Positions 23,172 through 33,585 of a stretch of 64,000 bases of DNA are shown one piece after another. Source of the stretch: Haliclona indistincta (Eukaryota > Porifera > Demospongiae > Haplosclerida > Chalinidae). The DNA lies in the NCBI GenBank assembly GCA_964017065.1, contig OZ024786.1:7011047-7075046 (forward strand), read 5' to 3'. The position numbers and the translations under genes were made by a program. How positions within the stretch are numbered: position 1 is the stretch's first letter; every line of letters begins with the position of its first letter. The notes beneath the pieces are model-generated. The model made no database searches, was not told where the DNA came from, and saw only the letters and a program-made list of their open reading frames with translations.

Positions 23172-23520
23172 TCAGTATGGGAAAATCATGATAGCTGGTA
23201 GTGTTTTCATCTCAGTCCGCATTTCATATGCTTTAGCAGCTTCATTTAGGTTCTTCTTATAAGTATACCTATGGTTTTGGAACCACAGTTTTACTTTATC
23301 CAGAGTTAAGCCAAGTAAACTGGATAATACTTGGAATTCCCTAGAATTTGGATATTTTTTAAATGAAAAAAAGGTGTTTAAAACAGAAACTTGCTGAACC
23401 GTAAATGAAGTCCGACGATGTTTCAGACTGCCGCCTTGCTTGTGCACACGGGTCAGACTGTCAGCAACTACTCCCTTTGATTGGATCTCTCTTGTACGGT
23501 AAGCCTTATCTCACTACAAG
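23172..23520 (-). CDS. NK-like homeobox exon
   Basis: Homeodomain proteins are nuclear transcription factors that bind DNA with helix 3. The frame encodes a homeodomain starting near RRTSFTVQQ, with an L..LLGLTLDKVKLWFQNH core and a helix 3 of WFQNHRYTYKK. WFQN is invariant. Tyr at homeodomain position 54 is the NK2-group hallmark, yet the following residues differ from the usual KMKR, and the first helices are divergent. The domain is followed by about 24 residues and a stop at 23172. The frame runs upstream to near 23514 with a possible acceptor around 23522 (tttcttctacttgtag), so this looks like a last coding exon with earlier exons unseen. No ATG precedes the domain in the exon. Class within NK genes is uncertain. 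Confidence 0.75.
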
Positions 23521-23935
23521 TAGAAGAAATTGATTGTCATTGATAATGCTATTATAATTACATAATGCATGTACTATACCTACTTTGGCTTTGAATTACA
23601 TTAATGTGTTTCCACATTTTTCTGGTGTGTAGTTGCCGGACTACAGCAACATGGAGTTATCTGTAGAAGTACACGATGTAGAAGAAGTAGAATAAAAAAT
23701 TCCATTGAGGAGCAGTCGTTTGTATAACAATGCTCCTCCTTTTCTGTTTGATCATTCAAAATTCTAGACAATTTGCCTAGAAATAGATGACCACACCCAG
23801 CAACACTATATCTGTGTCGATTAAAAAACCATTTTGTTGAGTGACTCAACACTTCCAAAAGCAGATTTTTTCCACTCTACTATGCAGAATCTATTGTCTA
23901 AACTACTTTGCTAGTGTCAATTTAATTTCTTTTAT

Positions 23936-24150
23936 TCAATCTTGATCAAGGCCAAATAAAGCGATTTCACGATTATGTATTGAGATGCCGATGTCATAGC
24001 GCCTGAAAACATGAGGATCTGGTGATACTGGGACATTAGTGATGTTGTGCATGTAGCTGCCATCTTTCATGCCAAAGACAACGACAGCTACACAAGTGAC
24101 ACCAATCTCCTCAAAGATGTCAGAAAGCAGACCAGCTGCCACTGGAATTT
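23936..24150 (-). CDS. Candidate last exon, unknown protein
   Basis: Open from an acceptor-like site (tttttacatctcgaaaattccag) to a stop at 23936. It reads as an ordinary soluble alpha/beta protein: SDIFEEIGVTCVAVVVFGM then PDPHVFRRYDIGISIH. No family recognised and no upstream exon linked. Composition favours a real exon over chance. Confidence 0.35.
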
Positions 24151-24421
24151 TCGAGATGTAAAAACAAGAGGTGAGCATGCCAATTACTTATGTTCTTGAC
24201 TGATGCGAGTTTAAATTTTGTGTCCTGACTGTCCAACATAATTTATACATACCCCTTCAAGTCTGAGTTTGGTTTTTATTATTATTATTATATATGCTTT
24301 ACAGTGCACAATACAGAAAAAGTGATAGGCTAAGATTAAGAAAGGTAAACAGAAAAATAACGATGATAGGCACTGAGGGACAACCACACACAGGAAGTGC
24401 AGCAGCCGGAATTAAATAAAA

Positions 24422-24650
24422 CTACAGATAGGTAAAGTTAGGACTTGAGTAGGCACATGATGAACATGGGCAGAGGAAGTGGTACGAACAGGGATCATCA
24501 TTGTTAAAATTGAGTAGAAAATGCGACCAAAAGAGAGCCTTCAGACGGGATATTACAACTGAAGTGGAGACATCATCATCGACAGAGGGCAGACTATTCC
24601 ATAGTCTGTTGAAATAAAAATTGCTGGAGGATTTGTTAGAGGTTAAAGGA
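24422..24650 (-). pseudogene. C-terminus of LINE reverse transcriptase
   Basis: Reads FYFNRLWNSLPSVDDDV, then RLKALFWSHFLLNF and a CSYHFLCPCSSC end. This is the typical tail of CR1/L2/Jockey-type ORF2 proteins (ff.R....WN.LP ... lk..fw.hF...f...d.ct.h..CpCs.C). It joins the endonuclease start within about 15 bases, marking the deletion breakpoint near 24655. Confidence 0.8.
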
Positions 24651-24654
24651 TGTA

Positions 24655-24896
24655 ACAGGAAGATTGTTGTCAATAGCGAGCAGGACACCTCCACCACGGC
24701 TACCTCTGTCCTTACGAAAAATATTAAAGCCAGAAGGGAGGATCTCACCATCATAGTGTGTACCTGACAGCCAAGTCTCTGTGACTGCAAAAATAGATGG
24801 CTGGCAAGAATAGACCAAAGACTGAAAAAAAGAAAATTTATTTGCTAAACTTCGAGCATTCCATAAACACAATTTAAGCTGAGATAGTCAATTAGG
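24655..24896 (-). pseudogene. N-terminal part of LINE endonuclease
   Basis: APE-type endonuclease nicks the target DNA. The frame reads CLWNARSLANKFSFFQSLV, then ITETWL-like AVTETWLSG and RKDRGSRGGGVLLAI, i.e. the N-rich first motif, the E-T-W-L motif with its catalytic Glu, and the RGGGV motif. An in-frame TGA lies just upstream (near 24891), separating it from a low-complexity Ser/Thr/Pro linker at 25099-24900. The domain is cut off about 60 residues in. Confidence 0.85.
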
Positions 24897-25167
24897 GCTA
24901 GAAGAAGAGTTAGCAGCTGAAGCAGAAGGAGGACAGCTAGCAACAGTTGCAGAGGAACAATAATTAGTAGCACTAGCAGGAGTAGTAGAGCTAGGAGAAG
25001 GGGGGTGAATGGCCGTACTGAGCTGAGTGACTGCTGGAAGAACAGTGGTAATGGAAGAAGTACTAGGAGTAGGATTGGTGAGGGATTGAGTGAGGACAAA
25101 GATTTTGATGAAGAGGTAGGCAGTGTTTTTGTTTTACTTCTTTATCGTTCTTTTGTACAACAGCAGA

Positions 25168-26157
25168 TTAAGAAGATCGGACAAATGCTGAATCTAAGAC
25201 TTTGCCATGAAGCGTACCACGCAAAAACAAGTTAGGACCACGAATTTTTATGAGCTTGCGGTCAATGCCAGAGGTAATGAGCATCCATCTTTCTTTTAAG
25301 AGAATGGCATTGACTTTTCTCTCCAATGTTGACAAGTCAGCTTTGATAGTAATAGACGTGTCAGAGGAATTGTTGTAGCTCTGTAGAATGCTACGCACAT
25401 CTCTTGTCGAGTTAAGCGTGACAAGGAGAGGACGACATGAGGATTCACCTTTAACATATCTTCCCAAACGATGACAGTCCCGTATAGAGCTAGAATGATC
25501 AGAATTATTCTCAAGATCAGAAAAAATTTGAGAAAGCTTGGAAAAGTCATGCTTTTCTCTGGCAAACCGAGAGGAACCACCAGGCAATTCCTGGATGCCA
25601 AAAACAACGACATAGAATTTTCTCTCTTGCACAGGTTTAGAAGATGAGAATTTATTAGCAGAACCTTTGTTAGGGTGAAGTAAATCAATGGAGGTGGCGG
25701 TTGAAGAAGCAGCTTTAGGTTCCGAATGTGAATGAGTGAGAGAAGCTACATTATCACCAGTAACAGAAGAACAGAAAGACTTCAGTTTAGACACCTCAGC
25801 CACCAACTCATCAACTGTAGCTTTCAGTGCACTCAGCTCCATAGACGAGTCTGAAAGACGGCAGCATGGACAGAGAAATGGAAGATTGGAAGCTTTAGCT
25901 GCATCAAAATTAACTTTGGAGAGACCGGCGCACTGCCTGTGCAACCAGTCTTGGCAAGCTCCTTCACAATAAATGGCGTCGTGACCTCTCTTTTTAGGCG
26001 TAGCGTCTTCGACAGTTTCTTCACAAATTGGACAAATATGAACAGACGCCCGCTTCTTTCGCTTGGGCTGAGAATTACCAGGAAGTGGAGACGAAAGGGG
26101 CTGCTGGGAGAGTTTATAACTCACACCACGTGCGGAAGTAGTCGCCATTCTTTCCAC
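25168..26157 (-). CDS. LINE ORF1 with PHD finger and coiled coil
   Basis: ORF1 proteins of LINEs bind the element RNA. This 329-codon frame begins with a basic region (QPKRKKRASV), then a PHD-type zinc finger at about residues 41-98 (CPICEE ... CEGACQDWLHRQCAGL ... FLCPCCRL), a Leu-heptad stretch (LKATVDELVAEVSKLKSF, about 110-128), a Ser-rich spacer, and a C-terminal domain with YVVVFGIQELPGG and DCHRLGRY, as in CR1/L2 ORF1s with an RRM-like fold. The start ATG follows the 5' UTR of the element. The frame is unbroken, unlike ORF2 beside it. PHD in ORF1 is known from CR1-type elements. Confidence 0.85.
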   Translation of the reverse strand: MERMATTSARGVSYKLSQQPLSSPLPGNSQPKRKKRASVHICPICEETVEDATPKKRGHDAIYCEGACQDWLHRQCAGLSKVNFDAAKASNLPFLCPCCRLSDSSMELSALKATVDELVAEVSKLKSFCSSVTGDNVASLTHSHSEPKAASSTATSIDLLHPNKGSANKFSSSKPVQERKFYVVVFGIQELPGGSSRFAREKHDFSKLSQIFSDLENNSDHSSSIRDCHRLGRYVKGESSCRPLLVTLNSTRDVRSILQSYNNSSDTSITIKADLSTLERKVNAILLKERWMLITSGIDRKLIKIRGPNLFLRGTLHGKVLDSAFVRSS

Positions 26158-26417
26158 TGAAGGACCGATAAGCTATGAAACTAGACAGTCAGGCAGGGAC
26201 GTCAGCCAAGCCGGGTTGGGTATCCAATCTCACAGCTGGTTTTCCTAACAGAAGGGTATCCAGACTCACAGAAGGCTATTGGTGTAAACAGTGATATATT
26301 CCATCAACAGCAGGGTGATGTTATCTAAATCCATGTTGGTGATGATGATAATGATGAAGAAAAGAACTATTAAAATGGCTGCTGTGCAAAGCTTTAGTGC
26401 ACTCTGTAGCTATTACT

Positions 26418-26504
26418 ACCGTATAGCGGGAAATTTTCACGAATTACAGGCTATTCATGAAATGCTCTATCTCGTGCATTCACGAAAATTTTCCGCTATA
26501 TGGT
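26418..26504. mobile_element. Short MITE (family 1)
   Basis: 87 bases, starting accgtatagcgggaaatttt and ending aaaattttccgctatatggt. The ends are inverted repeats of about 24 bases and match the ends of the element at 10065-10191 in part. The interior (gaattacaggctattcatga) is also partly self-complementary. Confidence 0.7.
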
Positions 26505-26545
26505 GCTTGCACTGCTCATGTAAAGAGTGAGCTACATGCAGTTAA

Positions 26546-26800
26546 TCACCAAATGCTAAGCTCAATTAGAGATGAACTTGCTATAATTTTCATCATACAA
26601 CAATTGAATTCAGTTAACAGATATTTGTTCATGATTTCTCCATCTCGGTTGTCATTGCATAGTGGACAAAATAACTTGGCGTTTGTGTGTAGATCGTTGT
26701 AATACACACAAACGCCATCTGGTACATATGTACGATAAGGATGAGAGCATCTTCTACAAGACTGAATCACTGTGGCAGTTCGAGCTAAAAATAAATACAA
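26546..26800 (-). pseudogene. Cys-rich zinc-binding-like fragment
   Basis: Minus frame with SCRRCSHPYRTYVPDGVCVY and KLFCPLCNDN, giving C-x2-C ... PDG ... C-P-L-C. A second example of this pattern is at 50522-50710. No family recognised. The flanking hairpin at 26678-26716 overlaps it. Confidence 0.3.
26678..26716. repeat. 13-base inverted repeat
   Basis: ggcgtttgtgtgt at 26678-26690 and its exact complement at 26704-26716, with a 13-base loop. Confidence 0.85.
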
Positions 26801-27208
26801 TTACACAGATATATAGTGCTGTGTTGTTTATACCTATCTTTGAGTGAGGTATAACACGGTTACACATTGCATTTTAATTTTACCATAATGATAATGATAG
26901 ATACTGTCAGCTCACCATTAGCTCATCTGAACTACACTATCTGCCTTCCACTTGTACTTGGTATCCATTGCCTACGTATCGTGAACAGTGCCTGACATTT
27001 TCCTACAACAATAAGCAAAAGATGACCAGTGTATCACAATTTATTTACATACTTCACGATAGTGCTGATATGTTCTTTACACAAATGCGATCCCAGAGAC
27101 ATCATTTCAAACATCAACATCTTTATACCTCCATTGACAAATCCACTTTTGGCTACCTCGATCGCTTGAGAAATGAGTGGTATTCTCCTTGACTAAGAAA
27201 AGGAAATA

Positions 27209-27318
27209 GTCAGGTTCACTATGTAATTTTGTTCAAATTTTTGGGAGATTTGGAAAACTATATATTTTTGGAAAGCTTATAACATAAGGAGTCTGAAAAT
27301 CAATGTTTGCATTTGCAC
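27209..27318. repeat. Left TIR of element 2
   Basis: Pairs with 29495-29614 as inverted repeat, with small indels. Confidence 0.85.
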
Positions 27319-27574
27319 AGATGCTTGTATTGTACTTTTTTAAGTGTAATAAAATAACGAGTATTAATTAGCAACTTTCAAATAATTTAACTTATAATTG
27401 ACATATGAAGGTCATTTAAAATTCAATACCTGTGTATACAGATGTAAATAATTCAGTGGTAGCAAAATAAAATTTGATTTTATTGATTTCAGTCATTTTA
27501 GTGGCTGTGAAATAAATTTAATTTTATCCCGTATTGCGATCGACCTACTGTTATCATACAAGAACATGAAGCTG

Positions 27575-29315
27575 TCAGAAAGATTAAAGCAGCAATATTG
27601 AGCCATAGAAATCCATTTATTGTAGAAGGCAACCAGCCGTACAATTTCATCACTCATGTGTATGTACCACAAGAATATGTTCCACAAATTTTGAATGTTG
27701 ATGATGTTGGACAAAAGCATTATGATTATGTCACTGAACACATTAATGGAGATATCAGTCTTTGAGAACCAGTCAAGAAGCAAAACAACAAAATGTATTT
27801 GTCTGGCAGCAAGAAGGAGACAGTAAAGATTCACGATCAGATGACATGAGAGACATGAGATGACATGAGAGAGACCCAAAATCTGTATGGTTGTAAAGCT
27901 GCATGTTGATGTTGATGATGACTCCAAGAGCTGACTCCAAGAGCACTTTTGCACCAGATGGATCAATGTTGCTGTGCACCGAAAAAATTTACGCTGATTC
28001 ATAACCTAGAGAAGCTGGGAAACACAGGCCAAATAACTGCAGGCAATAACAGTACAACTAGAAAAATTGCTGTTGTTGATGGAATTGTTCTAGTTCAGAG
28101 TTTGCCAAGAAGTAAGGGACACTCAGTACAGTAAAAGACCTAGCCAAGAGTTTAAAGACAGGCTCACAAATTTGACAGCAGGATTCAGTGAAGTCATCTT
28201 GGTCTTTGATACATACAAACCCAACTCCCTCAAAGAGAAAACTAGAGAGAAACGACAACAAGGAATAGCTCCTATACATATACAATACAAGATCGCAGAT
28301 GATACAGACATCAAGCACATTCCAATCGCACGGTTTCTATCACATGAAAAATCAAAAGCAGATCTAACAGACTACCTCGCCAAAGCAATCCTAGATTGCA
28401 AAAGGAATCGATTCAGCTATTCATCACAGCAGCCTCGGGTCATACCATAAGCAATGGGAACCTTCACTTCAAAGATAACAATCATGAAGAGGCTGACACA
28501 CTTATGATCAGCCTGGCAGCAAAAGCATCACAATGATGTCCTGATGCACAATTGGTATTCTTCTCTCCTGATACAGATGTCTTGGTTCTGGCTGTGACAC
28601 ACTATGAGAAGCTCTGCAAAAAGACATCAATTTCAATGGTTTCAGGTATGATGGATGTTGAACCAACCTGGAGAGCATTATGCGAAGAAAAGGCACAAGT
28701 TTTAATGCTTTTACTAGAGCAGACGACATTGGAAAATTTCAGAGATAGGAAAAACAAGATTGTTTCAACAGTACATGAAAGCTGATGTGAATTTGCCGAG
28801 AGCACTCATGAAACTACCAATGGAAGGTGACTTTACACAGGAAGTGAAAGATGAATTGGCTAATTTTGTTTGTTTGAGGTACTGTCCAAAGGGTATCTGC
28901 ATTACCTGATTTAAGATGGCATCTGTTCTGTAAACAACTAGCTGAAAGCAACAAATTACCACCTACACATGGAGCACTTGATGAACACATTAAGCGCGTG
29001 CGGTTACAAAGCTGGGTATGGTTCCAAGCCACCATAATGCAGCAACAACCTTTTGAACCACTAAATTTTGGATACTACAAGAACACAGATGGTCAAATTT
29101 TGCCAGTCACTACAAAGGTTCTTCCTGCACCACAGGCCATCATCGAGCTAGTTAGATGCAAGTGTAAAACTGATTGCTCTACACTAAGATGTTCATGCAG
29201 GAAGAATAATCTACCATGCACAGAACTCTGCTCATGTGACACAGGATGTGCAAATGATGAAGACAGTAACATTGGAAAGGATACGGACAGTGATGACGAT
29301 GATAATGAGCAATAA
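27575..29315 (+). pseudogene. PIN/FEN-like nuclease with CXC tail, decayed copy
   Basis: Reads in several frames: PYNFITHVYVPQEYVPQIL, then PVKKQNNKMYLSGSKKET (near 27775), AVVDGIVLVQSLPR with a DG motif (28075), VILVFDTYKPNSLKEKTREK (28187, the vfDxyxxxsxKxxTRxxR motif of FEN-type nucleases), NHEEADTLMIS (28480), VFFSPDTDVLVLAVTHY (28554), a decayed F-x-A-F-T-x-A-D stretch near 28705, and the CXC tail CKCKTDCSTLRCSCRK with CTELCSC (29160-29250). These are the acidic positions of PIN/FEN nucleases in order, then a tesmin/TSO1-like CXC. At least five frame breaks or stops. Same family as the gene at 52178-53839. Confidence 0.75.
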
Positions 29316-29494
29316 AATTAGTATTAGTTGCTACAAAATTCTTTTTCTGTTGCTATGTGAGTTTTTGATCACTTATTATATATCATGTTTGAAAACCATC
29401 TCTGTGTGAAGTGAAATAGGCTCATGATTTCTGTTAATTAGTATTAATTAGGTAGCCATTTTTAAGTCCCCGAAAAGTGGCCAAATGAGGTTCG

Positions 29495-29614
29495 GTGCAA
29501 ATGCAAACATTGATTTTTGGTTTCCTCATGTCATAAGCTTTTCAAAAATATAATGGTTTACTAATCTCCACAAAATTTGAACGAAACTGTTTTTATGAAC
29601 ATAGTGAACCTGAC
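29495..29614. repeat. Right TIR of element 2
   Basis: Inverted copy of 27209-27318. It also includes a subterminal gccacttttcgggga-like run (complement strand) that resembles agccacttcgggttt in the TIRs of element 1. Confidence 0.85.
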
Positions 29615-30129
29615 TAAAAATGCTTGCTTGTTAACACAAATGTGATTGCAAATCTAAATGCTCCTGTCTGCCATTAGTACAATACAATATTAATGCATCA
29701 GTTCTGGCTACTGTTCTAATATCAAAAGGTTTTCTGGCATATAGACTATTCGGTGTTATCTTCACATTATTGGTACAAAGCTAGGTCTGGTGTTGCTATC
29801 CTTTAGAATGGAGAAGGTGTTCAAAGTTGCGGGCGTCGGTGGGTCTTTCTCAAGATTAGACAAACGATTGAAAATGTGTGTTATATAACCTTTGGCAGTA
29901 CCTCTGCTCCTTTTCTTGGAAGTAAGATCTGGCATAACTGTCAGAGTAAAATAGAGGCAGTCTAGCCAAAGAGCGAAAAAACCTGAGGCGGCAGCAGTCT
30001 AGCCAAAGAGCAAAAAAATATATTTCAAATATGGTCAACAGGAACCACTTTGAAGTCCCATGCAGTTTCGTACACCACTGATGCATGTCTTCGTGATACT
30101 AGAAGAATTATTGTTATTACTTTATGCAC

Positions 30130-30250
30130 ATGCAGGTAAAAAGGTGTCGTTGTGGTTCATGTGAAGCATGTACTAGCACTGAATGTGGAGAATGTTCTCA
30201 TTGCAAAGCAAATTCTCCTTTGCTCTTATCCACTGAGTTGGGTTCAAGCT
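30130..30250 (+). pseudogene. CXXC zinc-finger fragment
   Basis: CXXC domains bind unmethylated CpG. After an acceptor-like site (tttatgcacatgcag near 30136) the plus strand reads KRCRCGSCEACTSTECGECS followed by HCKA, which is the first half of a CXXC finger (CGxCxxC ... CGxCxxC). The second half (KFGG and the last two Cys) does not follow. It closely resembles the CXXC of the gene at 39173-40849, so it is probably a truncated relative. Confidence 0.5.
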
Positions 30251-33200
30251 TTGGAAATAAGAACAGTTGTAATTTTTGAAGTAACTAGCTTTACAATGCC
30301 GTCTTTTGCATGATTGTTTCATCAGTTTTGCCAGTGCTTCCTTCCCAGTGTTTCTCAAGTCTATTACCCACTGAAAAAGCATGTCCAACTGTTCTGACTT
30401 CAGACCGACGTACTGGTTTTTATTCACAGATTTATTGCCAGCTTCACCAACTGTTCTGCAAGCATCAGACAGTACATCTGCAGGTACAATATTATTGCTA
30501 TCATATTATTATGCAGAAATTACTTCATGCAGACAAAATCCTTACAAATCCTGAGCCAGCTATACCCATGTGATGATTCACGGCGCAAACGAATTCGAAT
30601 CAAACAACGATTGAAAACTTCCTTTCCGAGTTATGACCATAATGAAGCGATATTCTTTCTGAATCCAGTTCGAAGGACCATTGATGTCGAGCCCTAACCC
30701 GGATGGAATGAGATACGTGTATGAGTAGACATATCAACCATTTTATTTGTACAACATGTGTTCATCAATGAATATTAGAGTTTCATTACAAACAAAGTGC
30801 TAACAGAAGGTTATTATCTCCTAACACATTAGCACATTTTTTAGCAGTGATATCGATCTAATTTACTTCTTCTAATCTACACTACACTCACTATCAAGCC
30901 AAATGCTCACATTTCTAGTGACATCATTCTGAAAACTTCTTGCACAATGGCACATTACTATCTCATCTTAACAAACTCCAGGTCTTCACATCCTCACACC
31001 ATTTTTTTGAAGTGTGAGGTCTTGCTTTTAGCTTGTCAATGTGGAAGGGTCTTTTTTATTCGATACCTAAAAAGCCACTCTATCAAACCCATGAACTATT
31101 CCTTCACCCCAATCCACAACCGCCCTTCCAAATTGTACCAACTCTAGTATTCTTTTGAATAAAACAATTTAGCAATAGTAGTAGGAACAGAAGGAACACG
31201 AAGATTATTATTCTTAAAAAACACCATCTTCCAATTTTATTCTTTTGATGGAACCTGAAATGTAATGAAAGGAATAAAATGAAAGAGTTCAATGACCATA
31301 GCACGTGACAGAAGACTGTATTGATAGGAAAACTTACTACCTCTCCCTCCTCCTCTTTTACCTAGACAGCGAAAATGGACATGAGAGTTTAACAAATTAT
31401 GAACAGACCTAGATCCTAGACCAACAATTGACACTGCATGGGCATACCTTATAGTGTGAATAAAAAGCACATTTTACATAAACACTGAAACCAGTGACAA
31501 GTTCTTTTTTGAATTATGTCAATTTCATTTTATGTACATGTATTAAAAATGTTTGAACTTACACCTTCTCCAGCTTCAAACGCCTCCTGTTCACGACTTA
31601 GGTCACTCCTTGTGACAGCATACTCATATGCTTTCCTCTTCTTGGTCAAGACAGGCTTCTGTGTTGCTAGAATGAACAAACATCAGCACATATTTGAGTT
31701 TTTATCACTGTTTCAGATGTAAGAATATTATGTTTAGTGATGGTAGCAGCACTAGCTGCTGCTGGGACCTGTTTCTTGAACTGTGAGGCATGCCTGGGGA
31801 CAAGGCTAATCATAACACATGTAATTATTGGCTACTTACATGTGTACAATATAAATTCTTATTCAGTGTATTATGTAGTGTTGTAGTGTTCCATACTAGC
31901 AACAACTGATCTTTGGTATGCATTAGTTATGATAACATCATAGCACATGTAATATTGGCTACTTACATGTGTACAGTATAAATTCCTACTTATTGTATTG
32001 CTCAATGCATTGCACATCATACACATACTAAGCAATCAATGTACACTAAAGCATTGGTATTCATACAGTAACATTGTGCTAACCCATTTACTCGTCAATC
32101 CGCCAACACAAGATGAGAATTTGGTCACACCAGATGCTTTGCTAATCAAAATTATTGCATACATCACCTAATCTTTCTGGGGCTCATGGACATAGGTCTG
32201 TTTGCAGCAGATAGTTGGTAGTAGTGCATCAGCTTAGTCAGGAAGTTTGCACACTCAAGACTAGCTGTTGGTATGATCTGCAGCTATAAATATAAATAGT
32301 TTTAGTTAAAAACAATCACTCTAGTACAATAATATGAAGAAGCTAGTGTACTGAATTTACGTCTATTTATTCATCATTCTTGTAACTGGGTACTTAAACA
32401 ACCCCTGATTTCGCTACGGCTATTAGGGTGTGACACAAACATGTCTGTGTGAGACAAGGTCTCCAAGCTGAATCAGCTGCTGGAGATTTCCGCAGGGTTC
32501 AGTCAGAGTTGCTTGCTGCTACAATTCTGGAATCGAAGGTGTGGTTCAAAAATGCTATTTTCATGATGCACAGTATTAATTGTTGCGTGCTGGTCATGTT
32601 ACTTTCCCAACAGTCTCATTGAAGGGCATATTGGAGCGCGATAGTCTCTGTATTATTTTTACAAGTAAAAATTGTTTTATGGCTATAGTTGAGTCCTCCT
32701 CATACTTCACAGATAAGGGTGAGCGATGTGTACCTCATCAAGAGTTGCTGAGTGTACAACTGCAGCAATGATGACACGACTGCCCCACATAAGACAACCA
32801 TCAAGTAGTGTCAGCTCTGACCGACGACGAAAATACGGCGAGATTTTCCGAACTTTCAACAGGAGAGGGTCTTTGTCAGTCCAGAGCTTGATCTGAGTAG
32901 TGGTGATAGGTGATTGTCACTTGGAGTAGCTGCACTGTTTCAGACAGACGAGACATCTGTCCTTCTGAAGCAATGCTATGAGATATGTTTCAGATACAAG
33001 TAACAAGTGATAGTTCAGTTCAGTGCCCATCCTCGGTATCTCTCCCATTCTCCTTGCATCTGTTAGTTGTCATAATGTTCAATCTTCTTGTTTCTTTTTT
33101 TCCCTTCATTTGGTGGTGGGTGAAGGAGCAGGAGGTGCCAGGGGTTGGGCAGGAGGAGGTGGAGACCAATCCGTGAAAAAGACCTGAATCCTGATCCAGT

Positions 33201-33439
33201 AGAGCTACGTGTCCATCCTCTTCTGATATGATACTGGTCAACTTAGCCTTTCACAGTCATTGTTTGGCTCTGAGGCTCAGGTTGCTCAACTCCCCTCTTT
33301 CATTTATAATACTCTTGTCTTGGTAGTCGTTCCTCTCCATCTGTGGTATTTCGGTCACATCGCCGCTGCACGTGCATGTACACGATTTCTTTTAGTAAGC
33401 CAACTTGTTCACACTTCAATTTCTTGTCAAATTCAAACT
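30250..33439. other. Stretch without a supported gene
   Basis: Short frames only. A direct duplication of about 55 bases (gcacatgtaat...ttggctacttacatgtgtaca...tataaattc) occurs at 31812-31862 and 31943-31988. A minus-strand frame at 31470-31237 has a SRSVHNLLNSHVHFRCLGK run but no known domain. Confidence 0.4.
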
Positions 33440-33585
33440 GAAAATGCAGTTGATTGAACAAGACTGTTCGAACTTGGGACCAGAATAGAGACAATCATTC
33501 AAGGAAGGACCTGCTGACTTTGCTGACGCGTCGTACACTATTCTGAGTTTAGTAGTGGACTTATGCTAGATGGCTAAAAGTACAG
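33440..33585 (-). pseudogene. BEL/Pao reverse-transcriptase scrap
   Basis: The minus strand reads KSTTKLRIVYDASAKSAGPS followed by LNDCLYSGPKFEQ. This is the block in BEL/Pao retrotransposon polyproteins just before and within the start of the reverse-transcriptase domain (st.klRvVyDaSak....sLNdcL..Gp.l). Beyond it the sequence no longer matches. The adjoining minus frame at 33494-33300 is unrelated as far as I can see. Confidence 0.65.

Larger units (their letters stand above)
24270..26190 (-). mobile_element. CR1/L2-like LINE, internally deleted
   Basis: A non-LTR retrotransposon copies itself through RNA at a nick made by its own endonuclease. On the minus strand the order is ORF1 with a PHD finger (26157-25168), a Ser/Thr/Pro linker and the start of an endonuclease (about 24896-24665), the very end of the reverse transcriptase (about 24650-24422), a short 3' UTR, then a (TAA/ATA)n tail near 24278-24292. 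Such a microsatellite-type tail instead of poly-A is usual in CR1/L2 elements. Most of the endonuclease and nearly all of the RT are missing, so it cannot move by itself. The 5' end lies near 26190. Confidence 0.85.
27209..29614 (+). mobile_element. TIR element 2 carrying a PIN/FEN-CXC gene (decayed)
   Basis: The ends are inverted repeats: gtcaggttcactatg at 27209 and its complement ending at 29614, with similarity extending about 110-120 bases inward (aagcttataacataagga, caatgtttgcatttgcac). TA lies directly outside both ends (27207-27208 and 29615-29616), so a TA target duplication is likely. Inside is one plus-strand gene relic. Total 2406 bases. It shares gene type and TA flanks with the element at 51817-54442, so the two form one family. 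Confidence 0.8.

Noticed and set aside
25005..25235. Plus-strand frame over the LINE
   Set aside because: Antisense to the ORF1 end and ORF2 linker.
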